Positions 13,022 to 23,109 of a stretch of DNA of 64,000 nt are shown piece by piece; position 1 is the stretch's first letter, and the number at the start of each line of letters is the position of its first letter. A program made the position numbers and the translations under genes. The notes beneath the pieces are model-generated. The model was not told the DNA's origin and did no database searches. It worked only from the letters and a program-made list of their open reading frames with translations. The stretch is from Oehlia diaphana (lineage: Eukaryota; Glomeromycota; Glomeromycetes; Glomerales; Glomeraceae): NCBI GenBank assembly GCA_003833135.1, contig QZLH01000158.1, positions 33,114 to 97,113 on the forward strand, given 5' to 3'.

Positions 13022-15682
13022 ATGAAAGACATAAATAATATTGAAACCTTAAATGATATGTTTATGAAAGATGATGATGAATTATCATTGTTGTCGACGG
13101 ATACGGAATTTTCATTTTTCGCGACATCGAATCATACATCAACAAATTCGAATTCTCTTACATCGATCACAACGCATGGGATAAATGAACAAATGGATAA
13201 TATTGAATTACATATATTTAAATTAAATGATCCATCAATTATCAATATGATGGAAAAACAATTATGTAAAGTGAATGGTATAAAAAATGTTGAAATTAAT
13301 TTTGCAACAGGAAATGCTCTAATAAAATATGATAAAAATTTATTGGGAACAAGAGATATAATAGAAAAAGTTGAATGTTTGGGATTAAAATGTAAATTCA
13401 TTAATAATGTTAAATTAAATCAATTGGAATATTTTACTAGAAGAAAAAGTATTTTAAAATGGAGGAATGCACTTTTTTATTCTTTATCATTTACTATACC
13501 AATTATTATCATTTCCTTGATACAAAATATTGTCGATATAGAATTATTTCATGGTTTATTCATTGGTGATTTAATCTCATTTTTATTAAGTATTCCTGTA
13601 CAATTTGGATTTGGAAAAAATTTTTATATTAGACCATTTAAAGATCTTAGATATGGAAAATTTACTACGGATATGTTGTTCATAATTACTACTTTATTAT
13701 TATTCATTATTTCTTGTGTCTCAATGATTTATTCAATTTTTAGCACGAATTCATCACATCCTTTGATAATGTTTGATATATCTACCACGTTAATAACTTT
13801 CCTTATGTTAAATCATTATTTAGAAAATATGATCAAAAGAAAAAGTTTGGAATCTATAGCAAGATTATTATCCCTTATTCCTGAAATAACAACTATTATT
13901 TATATTAATTCTAAAACTGGAGAAATCACTGGAAAAAAGACCATTCCAACAGAATGTTTACAAGTAGGTGATATAGTAAAAATTACACCAGGAACTATTA
14001 TTCCTTCGGATGGGAAAGTTATATCAGGAGTTTCTGACGTAGATGAATCAATTATAACTGGCAAAAATATTATTAATAAAGTATTAAAAAATGTTCGTCG
14101 TGGTGATGAGGTTTTTGCTGGAACAATTAATGGATCAGGATACTTTGAAATGCAAATTGTACGCGTAGGAAATGATACTATTTTATCGCAAATTATTAAA
14201 TCTGTTAAAGAAGCTCAAACGAATAAAGCACCCATTCAATTATTTGTGGATAAATGTATGACTTATTTTATTCCTATAATTATATTATTAGGAATCATTT
14301 CTTTTATTTTATGGGGAGAATCAAGCATCTCAATTATAATTATGGCTTGTCCTTATATATTAACTTTAAGTAGTTCAATAATTGTTATGATTGGTACAGA
14401 GATTGGAACTCAAAATGGTATATTAATTAAAGGAGGAAGAATAATTGAAGTTGGATCTAAAATAACAGAAGTAGTTTTTAATAAAACTGGTATATTAACT
14501 CAAGGAAAATTTGATGTAGCTCACTATGAACTGAACTTATCAGAAATCACTCCTGAAACATTTTTTACAATTATTGAGGCTGCAGAATCTTCAAGTGATC
14601 ATCCAATAGGAAAGGCTATAGTTGAATTTAGTAATCAATTATTAAGTTCAAATGAGAATGAATATGATATTGATATTAATAATTTTGAGTCCATGACGGG
14701 ACATGGAATTAAATGTGATGTTTTACTTAATACTTCCACTCGTTTTTCATCTTACGCTACATCAAAAGTTTATAACGTTTTAATCGGAAATATTGAATTT
14801 ATTTCACAATTATATCAAATTGAAATTCCTCAATCAGCTTTGATAATTAAAGAAAAACAAGAATTATTAGGTAGAACAACAATATTTGTCGCTATTAATG
14901 ATTCTTTTATGGGTTCATTATTTTTATCGGATTCAATTAAACCTGAATCAAAATTAACTGTCGATGCATTAAAATCTATGGGATTAAAAGTTTCTATGAT
15001 AACTGCAGATCAAAAATTGACTGCTCAATCGATTGCTTCTAAATGTGGTATAGACATTGTTTATTCACAACTTTCATCAAAAGGAAAATTAAATGTTATT
15101 CAATCATTACAATTGTCAAATGAAATAGTAGCGATGGTAGGAAATGCTGATGATACAAATGATTCTTTAGCATTATCAAAAGCTGATATTAGTATATCAT
15201 TATCTTCTTTAACCACGGATTATAATATGGATTATTCTTCTGATATTATGTTCATGAATGGAAATTTATTAACTGATATAATATCTTTATTCGATTTTTT
15301 AAGAAAATTATTTAACCGAATGAAATATAATTTTATTTATATCGGTTTATGTAACTTATTATCAATACCTATAAATTTATTATTATTATTATTAGGTTTT
15401 TATTTAAATCCTATTTTGGCTGTTATCTTCATTTATTTAATTAGTTTGCCTGTTGTATTTTCAAATTTGTTATTAAAATCTTGGGAAAAACCTCTTTGGA
15501 TTAGAATTTCTGAAGATAATGTTGTTAAATTGGAAAATAGAAAAAATTATATGCCGGTAAATATCAGTAATAGTAATAGATTAATAGATTGGTTTAGAAA
15601 CAAAAAGTTGAAGTTGATGGAAACGATGTTTGGCACTTGTAATGATTCTAGAGTAGAAAACGAAAATATTATTCGGGTGTAA
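13022..15682 (+). CDS. P1B-type copper-ATPase-like protein, predicted catalytically dead pseudoenzyme (886 aa)
   Basis: The fold and order are those of Cu+ P-type ATPases (CCC2/ATP7): HMA-like domain (about 59-130), membrane helices (from about 148), actuator domain, core helices, phosphorylation and nucleotide domains, and a final helix pair. Family landmarks are clear: NKAPIQLFVDK, NGILIKGGRIIEVGSKI, SSDHPIGKAI and NPILAVIFIY. Yet key residues are changed. The phosphorylated Asp of DKTGT is Asn487 (FNKTGILTQG). CPC is CPY (443-445). TGES is TGKN (346-349). TGDN is TADQ (661-664). GDGxNDSPAL is GNADDTNDSLAL (707-718). The HMA lacks CxxC, and the last-helix MxxSS site is gone. There are no stops or frameshifts and no intron, while neighbours have many. 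It should neither hydrolyse ATP nor move copper in the usual way; a regulatory role or a decaying retrocopy are both possible. Confidence 0.88.
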   Translation: MKDINNIETLNDMFMKDDDELSLLSTDTEFSFFATSNHTSTNSNSLTSITTHGINEQMDNIELHIFKLNDPSIINMMEKQLCKVNGIKNVEINFATGNALIKYDKNLLGTRDIIEKVECLGLKCKFINNVKLNQLEYFTRRKSILKWRNALFYSLSFTIPIIIISLIQNIVDIELFHGLFIGDLISFLLSIPVQFGFGKNFYIRPFKDLRYGKFTTDMLFIITTLLLFIISCVSMIYSIFSTNSSHPLIMFDISTTLITFLMLNHYLENMIKRKSLESIARLLSLIPEITTIIYINSKTGEITGKKTIPTECLQVGDIVKITPGTIIPSDGKVISGVSDVDESIITGKNIINKVLKNVRRGDEVFAGTINGSGYFEMQIVRVGNDTILSQIIKSVKEAQTNKAPIQLFVDKCMTYFIPIIILLGIISFILWGESSISIIIMACPYILTLSSSIIVMIGTEIGTQNGILIKGGRIIEVGSKITEVVFNKTGILTQGKFDVAHYELNLSEITPETFFTIIEAAESSSDHPIGKAIVEFSNQLLSSNENEYDIDINNFESMTGHGIKCDVLLNTSTRFSSYATSKVYNVLIGNIEFISQLYQIEIPQSALIIKEKQELLGRTTIFVAINDSFMGSLFLSDSIKPESKLTVDALKSMGLKVSMITADQKLTAQSIASKCGIDIVYSQLSSKGKLNVIQSLQLSNEIVAMVGNADDTNDSLALSKADISISLSSLTTDYNMDYSSDIMFMNGNLLTDIISLFDFLRKLFNRMKYNFIYIGLCNLLSIPINLLLLLLGFYLNPILAVIFIYLISLPVVFSNLLLKSWEKPLWIRISEDNVVKLENRKNYMPVNISNSNRLIDWFRNKKLKLMETMFGTCNDSRVENENIIRV

Positions 15683-15892
15683 ATGTTGGATTTTAACTCA
15701 AAATTTTTTTGGTTTTTTTTTTTAATAAATATTCATAGAATACTTGTACATTAAATAATATTCATGTTTTAAAAAGTGTGAAAGTGTTTGTTAAAAAGAT
15801 AAAAATGATGTGACTTGATTTTTAACCAATCATATTGAAGGAAGAAAGATAAGACAACTGACAGGTTAATCATTCAAATCGCTCCTGAAAAA

Positions 15893-17082
15893 ATGTCCTC
15901 CCAAAACAATGATGATTCTAAAATTCAACGTGCTCCTACTAGTGAAGAATTAAAAGAATTTGAATTTATTCAAGTTCTTAATGAAGGTGATTATTAAAGT
16001 TGGTTTAAAAAATTAAACATTTATTAAATATTATTTTTTTTTTTTCGTCAAAGACCCTCGTACAAAAGGAGTATGCATTTTAGGAAAACTTAAATCTTCA
16101 TCATCATCTGAAGACCCAAAAGATGCAATATTGTTATTAGAAAAATTACATTTTGGCAGTCAAGAACTTCCTATCCTTTTAAAGGAAAGAATTCTTCAAT
16201 GGATTTCCACAGATAATAATGACATATACCATTGGTACAATGGTTTATTGACAAAGGACGAAAAATTCCCAGATTTCAAAGCTACGCTTATTTGGCCTGC
16301 TACTGAAGCGGTAAACTCTTTTCTTTTATCATTTGTTTGGTATTTACTTTTAATTATATGTATAAATTTTCAATAGCATATACGAAAATACAGTTTTCAA
16401 CCTCGTTTCTTAATTCGAGAAACTCCTCATATTTACGAAACAATCGTTAAACCTTACATTGAATCTATACCTACAAGCAGAATTCAATGGGTTTACAATA
16501 TCTTGTCCAAGAAAAGTGAATCTGAAAGGATCGTGTTAGAAGTTGAAGAAGAATCAACTGGATTTATTTTATTACCGGATATGAAATGGGACACTGTAAC
16601 GTTGGAAAATCTTTATCTTGTCGCCATTGTACATAGAAGAGATATTCGTTGTATACGTGATTTAAATGACACGCATTTGCCATTGCTTAAGAATTTAAGA
16701 CATCAAATTCTTCATTTCGTTCCACAAAAATATCCTGGAATAAGATCTGATGAATTACGCCTTTTTGTTCATCATTTGCCATCATATTGTAAGTATATAT
16801 GTACGTGAGTCAATTTTTTTCTTGAACCGAGTTAAAAAATTCTTTTTATTTCCCTAAATCACAGATCACTTTCATGTCCATGTTACACATCTTAGAAATG
16901 ATACTATTGCTGGGGGAATAGCAATTGCTAAAGCATACCTATTAGATGACATTATAGAAAATTTGGAGAAGTTTGCTAAGGATTATTATAAGAAAGCGAC
17001 ACTAACTTATGTTTTGGGTGAAAATGATCCGTTATTTTCTCAAATGAATGATATTGGAGCAAGGGTTACAGCTGATACTTAA
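15893..17082 (+). CDS. DCS1: scavenger mRNA decapping enzyme DcpS/Dcs1
   Basis: DcpS hydrolyses the m7GpppN cap left after 3'-5' mRNA decay. Four exons (15893-15986, 16054-16310, 16377-16788, 16865-17082) give 326 residues, close to human DcpS (337). The N-terminal half contains the domain-swapped region (ELKEFEFIQVLNEDPRTKGV). The C-terminal HIT domain carries RIQWVYNILSKKSESERIV, PDMKWD, LHFVPQKYPG and LPSYYHFHVHVTHL, whose His-x-His-x-His set holds the catalytic middle His. The splice at 16788/16865 recreates the SYYHFHVHVTHL motif. The stop is 47 bases from the stop of convergent Elongin C, so transcripts may overlap at their 3' ends. Confidence 0.95.
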
Positions 17083-17129
17083 TATTAATACAAAATAATT
17101 CCTATTGTATTTTTTTGATATTATTCAAA

Positions 17130-17599
17130 TTAACAATCTAGAAAGTCAGCTGTCATAAGTAATTCTAAAGCTTGATTTGGTTCAATTTGAAATTGTGGTA
17201 TTTCTGTCTGAGATCCGGTATATCGAACTTTATAATATAAATATTGACATACTTTCTCCAAGATCACAGCTCTAATTATAAAAATACATAACGAAGTTAT
17301 AGAGTATGTCGTTAAATCGAATTATCTCGATAAAAATTAAAAAAAATTTCATACGTAATATCTCGAAAATGTACTTCGTTTTGTTCGGATTCCATAAATT
17401 GTCCTAAAATAAGTTAACAATACTTTAAAAAGCATTTAAAAAACAGAGAAAAATAGTTCAATTTTTATTTACCAGGACTTGATAACATGTTCTTTATAGT
17501 ACCGGAGGCTAACGCAGCATTTCTTTCAATAATAAATTCAAAACCGTCTTTACTTATAAGCTTTACATAATCTGTTGAAGGCTTGTCTGTCCGTGACAT
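17130..17599 (-). CDS. ELC1: Elongin C (Skp1-fold ubiquitin ligase adaptor)
   Basis: Elongin C bridges cullins and BC-box substrate receptors, and binds Elongin A. Three exons (17599-17473, 17403-17355, 17271-17130) give 105 residues, close to the usual 99-112. The frame reads [60 protein letters not shown] and the family ending [13 protein letters not shown]. These match the SxDGxEFxxxR and ANFLDC landmarks that separate Elongin C from Skp1. No exon is long enough to stand out alone; splicing makes the call. It is convergent with DcpS. Confidence 0.95.
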
Positions 17600-17845
17600 C
17601 GTTCCAGAGATCTACAGTAAATACGGAAAGGAAATTGCGCAACACTTTGCGCAACTATTTCCTTTATAAAGTAAAAATCACATGATTTTAAATAACTGTT
17701 AAACTGTGTAACGTAAATTTAAGCTACTATTGCTATAGCGGCTTTTACTTTATTAACAATCTAGCTAATAAAACATACGGTAATTCCTTATCTGTTATCA
17801 GTTATCAGAATTTAACATTCTATTGTATAAAAAAAAAAAAAAAAA

Positions 17846-19588
17846 TTAATAAAAACTTTCTATCTTTTTTAAATTGACTTTCAAATCGAAAGAACGATTC
17901 GTACCAAAATATACTACTTTAGCAGGACTAATTTTATCAATTAATTCAACATTATATTTTCTAAATAATAATATTAATAAACATTTTAATATAACTATAG
18001 CCAATTTTTTTCCTGGACAATTCCTAATTATACCATCACACCAAGGTATAAAACTATTTTTTTCTTTGTCATTTTCTTCTTTATTATTATTACTATTATA
18101 AAATCGATCCGGAATAAATTTTTCTGGTTCATACCAAGAAATTTTATCTTTATGAAGTTTTTCTTGGTGTAACCATATTGGAGTATCTTTTTCAATTATA
18201 TGTCCATTAAGTGCTGTTTTAACATGTGTTTGACGTGTTATTAATGGATTTAACGGGATTATTCTTTGTGTTTCTTTAATTATTGCTTCGAGGTATTGGA
18301 ATTTATTTAAGTCTTCGAATGTTATTGGTCGTAAAAAATCGTTGCCCAATACTTCAAAGATTTCTTCACGTAAACGCTGTAACACTCCAGAATTTTTGCA
18401 AATATTATAAACTGCAAAACAAAATGTACTAGCAGTCTAAAAAAAAATAATAATAATATTGTAAGTTAATTATATTATTAAATTTTTCAATAAGAAAAAA
18501 ATTATAATTTTTCTTTTTCTTTTTACCGGATCTCTGCCGCCAATATCAATATCTAATATAGTTGCAAGAATTTCATGATCAGTCATTGATTTTTCATTAT
18601 CAAATTCATCAAATCCAAATCCGAACCCGTTTGGATCACGTGGAGTATTTATTGTTAACAAAATATCCAAGAGATCTGTTGAATCGATAGGTTCATTTTC
18701 TCTCATTAAATCGATTTCTTTTCTTCTTTGTTTAATAATTTCTAATAAATTATAAAATAACCATTTATTATTTCTTCTAAATTTTTCTGATAAACCTCTA
18801 AATCCTGGTAAATAATTTCTAATCAATTGAGGAATTGAATTAGAATAAATTAATGAATTAAAATAAGTTTCAATTGAATTAAATAAATTTAAAGAATTGA
18901 TCATTTTTTCTCGTGTTTTACTAATACGTTTATCATTATCCTTATTATTCTTATTATTAATTGCTTTCATAAAACAATATGATGATTCTTTTGTTGATGT
19001 TGATAATATAATATCTGTTAAAAAATGTCTACTCCAAACTGATAAATCTAATGAAATAATATCATTATTCCAATTTAATTCTACTTCATTAAAAATATTT
19101 TGAATAGATTTTGTTAAACCTTTTAAAAAATTTATGGAACAAATAGATTTTTCAAAAACTCTTCTATAAATTTTCCATTTTTCATGATCATTATTAAATA
19201 TAGCACCATAATTTATAGTAATATTATCTAAATCTAATTTAACATCTTTATATTTTGTAAAATAATTTATTGAGTTATTATTTTCTTTATATAATTCTTG
19301 TATTAATCTTGGTTGTGATATAACAATATTTCTTTGATTTCCTATATAAAATTCCCAGAAATTTCCATATTTTTTGGTCTGTTCATTAGCAAATTTATTA
19401 AATCTTATTCCGATTTGATGTAAATTTCCTATAATTGGTAAAGGTATTGGCCCGGGAAGTGAATTTCTTTTTCCTATAAAATATCTAATATAATATTGTA
19501 ATACATAAAAAATCAAAGAGGAAATCAAAAATTTCAAAAAGTTTTTTAAAGAAAAAAACTTTAGATTTAATAAAAAAGGATCAAACAT
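17846..19588 (-). CDS. cytochrome P450 with unusual I-helix and heme loop (550 aa)
   Basis: P450s are heme monooxygenases, usually anchored in the ER. Two exons (19588-18527 and 18436-17846) join in frame inside the I-helix. The N-terminus has a hydrophobic anchor (about 20-38) and the Pro-rich hinge LPGPIPLPIIGNLHQIG. The K-helix ExxR is present (KETQR), as is the PDRF meander. The Cys loop reads FIPWCDGIIRNCPGKKLA: the Cys ligand and R at Cys-2 are present, but spacing shows one extra residue and the usual Phe/Gly positions differ. The I-helix reads GGRDPTAS, with Pro where the first Thr of the usual [AG]GxDT[TS] lies. It looks full length; substrate cannot be inferred. It may be a specialised or weakened enzyme. 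Confidence 0.9.
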
Positions 19589-19817
19589 TATAAAATAAAA
19601 AAAGGAACTATAAAGAAAAATATATTAAAAAGAGTTAAAAAGAGAGGTGTATATATTTCCGTCGTTAAGTTAAAGATTTACTCAATTAATTTTATTGGTT
19701 TATTTGAAATTTATTTTGTAACACGTCGAAATTAAATGCATAATTAAATTCAAATTAATACAGTACAAATAATGCAGTAGATCATTTTTATACCAAAAAA
19801 AGCCGTGAATAATAACT

Positions 19818-22800
19818 TTAAGTAGTGGTAGTAGTCTTCTGTAATTTATCATTATTTTTTAAATTGTCTCCAAATGTTTTTATTTTTACGGAATATTTAG
19901 GTTTATTCTCTTGAGCCAATCGTCGTTCTTTAGATTGTTTCAAAGCTTTCTTTGAATCTTTAACATCGGATTTCGTTATACGATGTCGTTTTCTTGAGAA
20001 TTTCATTGATTGTAATGATTGATGAATGATCGTTTCACAATTTGATTTCATTTCAAGTGCTTCTTGAATATTTAAAAATGTCTCCGATAATCTATAACTG
20101 TTTTCATATTTCAATAAAGTAAATTAATAAATAATCAAATATTTATTTATTAAAAATGAGACCTATACATGGGAATGTAATAATTCGGCGTAATGGTGAA
20201 ATATACTACACCAAATTATGATTCATATCACACCGCTGTAATGCCAAATTGGTGTAATGTGCCGAACCCAATTCATCCCCATGTATAGGTATGTAAAACC
20301 ATGAAATCGTACCTTAGCCACAAATATAACATGATTATACGATGTTTCAATTCAATATGAGATAGACCTAACGTATCTTCTGGTACTTTAACATCAAGAG
20401 ACACGACTGAATTAAGTGAAATTGGTTTTCGTTCACTGTAATGTTTTGCAAACTATTTATTAAGAAAAAAAAGTAATTTAGTATTTATAAAAATTAAAAA
20501 ACAAATGTCGATATTTTATATTTTTCGTAATACCATTTTGATAATAGTAACAAGTTTTGGATCTGATATATTTACGGGAGATGTTGCGAAAATAAAACGT
20601 TCAGGTATAGTCAAATCAACGTGTTCAATCGATTTAGCAATTGCCTAAAATATAATTTATTTTTAATTATTTTGATTTAAAAAAAGAATAAACAAAACAA
20701 CTACTTAATTTACCTTCTGAGTATCAAAATTACACAAAAAGAATTGTCCATCGACACGAGCTAAGTCTTCAAATTTTTCCTATTATAAAAAAGTAAAATA
20801 ACGAATTTAAGAAATCTTTCAGGTTAGAGAAATAACAATTCAAAAACATACCAAGAGCTTTTCAAATTGTTTAATATCGGGCAATTGATGAGCAAATTGT
20901 TCAACCATTTCCATTGTAGGTTGCAATCCTGCAACCTTATTTAATTAGAAGTTAACATAAATATTCTCTTAAAATGACAGAAAGTTTTAAAACGGATAAT
21001 AAAATAAATACCTCTAACTCAATAGAAGGTGTGACCATTGCTTTTTGGACATATCTCAAATCTTGAGATTCCAAACTATCAAATAATCGATATTGTATTA
21101 ATATTTATTATTATATTATTATTTTAATATGAAAAAAAAAAACTCTCCTTACGCAGTAACTTCACCAACTGAATTTTCAAACCCATATCGCCCAGCCCGT
21201 CCAGCAATTTGTTTAATTTGTGGAATCGGAACATATCCAACATCCTTCCCATCATATTTCCTTACAGTCTCAAACACAATTCGCCGGATATTACTGAAAT
21301 TCCAAAGGTTGAATTTAAATCTAATTCGTGAATATAATTTCAATCCAGAACTCAAATAACAAAATCTCACAGATTTAAGCCCATTCCGACCGCATCGCTA
21401 GCAACTAAAACATCATATCCGCTATTTGGATCATTGAATAACTTAGCCTGCATTGCTCTAGTCTCTTAAAAGTTACAAATATATTTTAATATTTTTTTTA
21501 AAAAAATAATGAATTACATATAAGTATATATGTTACCTGGTGGTAAAGCACCGTAAACAACAGCACATCGAAGACCCGTAGCTGTTTCAATTTCATGCTT
21601 AAGACCAAAAATCGCCTTTCTAGAAAATGTTACCACACAATCTCCTTTCCGAATTTTCTTTATATCCCCATCAAGACTTTCATTTGCTACTACAAGTTTT
21701 GAAAGTCTGTTATACTCTCTAACTTCGACATCTTCGTTTAAACTAGCACATATTGATTTTACTAATTTAACAGCTGAAGCTTCTCCACATAAATGAATTT
21801 CTTTTGCTTGCAAACCCAAGAGTGCCTGAGTCCATGCCCAACCTCTTTGCTGATCAGATATCATTTGAATCTCATCTATTACTGCAACATCTAATGGAGT
21901 ATTTAAATTAGCCATTTCTATAGTTGAAGCGGTTAAAGGAACATGATCTCCTAATAATGTCCTTCTTTCTTCTCCTGTTACAAGATTACATGGAATACTT
22001 TTGTTATTCATCCTATCAAAAATTTCATGAGCAAGTAATCTTAGAGGTCCACAATATATGCCTGATTTAGCTTTTTCTAACTTTTGAAGTGCGTTATATG
22101 TTTTCCCTGAATTTGTAGGTCCAACATGCAGGATGATTTTACTATCAATTTGATACATAATTGTTATAAGACTTCAATATTATAGAAAAGATTAATTTAT
22201 TCATTGTATGAAGCATACCGTTGCATAGCTCTTGCAGACGGATGCCATTCTGCAGGAAAACTCAAGTCACTTAATTGTTTTAGTGAATGATATTTTTCTT
22301 TATCCTGCTCTTCCATATATTCTGGAATATACTCCAAAAATGCACTCGTTAATGTTCTTTTTACTCCTTCTTTCTAGATAACAATAATAAGATTAAATCA
22401 CGAATATATATACTTCCTTTTGATGAATTTGAAAAAAACTTACCCCATTAGCATTATAAGCAGATTGTAAAGTTTCAGTTTTACATCTGGTAAGTTTATT
22501 ATCCCAAACTTCGCCAACAAATTTTTGCATTACTTTTTTAAATTTACTAGGTGATAAACCTAATTCTAGAGATTTCTTCTTAATTTCAGTAGAACTTTTA
22601 AATCGTAATAATAAATCAGATAGTAAATCTGCACTCCATTTTACTTTAAGGCCCAATGCTTCTTCAAATAATGATAAATAACTTCTTTTTGTATTATGCT
22701 CTTCCTTTTTTTGTTTTGATAGTGTTTTATATAAAGTATTTGATAAGTTCTTTATTACGCCATGGTTTTTTGGTGGATTTGGAGAACCGTGACGCGATAA

Positions 22801-22929
22801 AATTTTTGATGTCGAAAAAGGAGTTATAATCCTATTTTGAAAATAAAAAAATTCTATATTCGGTAATTTTAACTTTGATGTTATTCGGTATGAATTCACG
22901 TTTGAAGAAGAATAAAAAACAGGTCTCAT
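19818..22929 (-). CDS. SUV3: mitochondrial ATP-dependent RNA helicase SUV3
   Basis: Suv3 unwinds RNA for the mitochondrial degradosome. The first real ATG is at 22927-22929; a frame extending upstream begins only at TTG. The N-terminus is basic and Ser/Asn-rich, fitting a mitochondrial presequence. Helicase motifs appear in order: GPTNSGKTY (Walker A), VIDEIQMI (motif II), [35 protein letters not shown] and [10 protein letters not shown]. The MGLNLNIRRI join needs an acceptor at 21293, skipping 78 bases that stay open in one frame. Later exons give [46 protein letters not shown] and [19 protein letters not shown], the family's C-terminal region, then a basic tail ending in a Thr run. The last intron (20098-20312) contains an inverted-repeat element. 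Confidence 0.93.
20161..20290. mobile_element. 130-bp inverted-repeat element (MITE-like) in the last SUV3 intron
   Basis: The left end ACCTATACATGGGAATG is matched by the right end CATCCCCATGTATAGGT read on the other strand, giving terminal inverted repeats of about 15-17 bp with one mismatch. The interior contains further inverted pieces around TTCGGCGTAATG and GTAATGTGCCGAA. It has no coding capacity. It makes up over half of a 215-bp intron, far longer than the neighbouring introns. I could not define a target-site duplication with certainty, so the superfamily is unknown. Inner motifs recur near 46830-46910. Confidence 0.7.
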
Positions 22930-23109
22930 TTTTTTTTTTGAAATAATTTTCCGAAAATCTGGTATCTCAAATAAGATTATCAAACCACCCCCATATTAGG
23001 TTATAAGCGTAAACGCAGTATCACACGAGAAATAAATTTTGCGTCGATCGATTTGTTATAAATATTTATCCAAAAAACATTCATTTAATACTAATTATCG
23101 CTCTTAAAA
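22930..23109. promoter_or_regulatory. 180-bp shared 5' region between divergent SUV3 and COG1
   Basis: The start codons of SUV3 (minus) and COG1 (plus) are only 180 bases apart, so both promoters are packed in this stretch. It is slightly less AT-rich than its surroundings (for example GCGTAAACGCAGTATCACAC near 23005). No specific factor site is recognised. Confidence 0.45.

Noticed and set aside
13132..13401. 89-codon minus-strand frame
   Set aside because: Opposite the start of the ATPase-like gene; a shadow.
22930..22983. 18-codon upstream extension of SUV3
   Set aside because: It begins at TTG; the first ATG at 22929 gives a better presequence.
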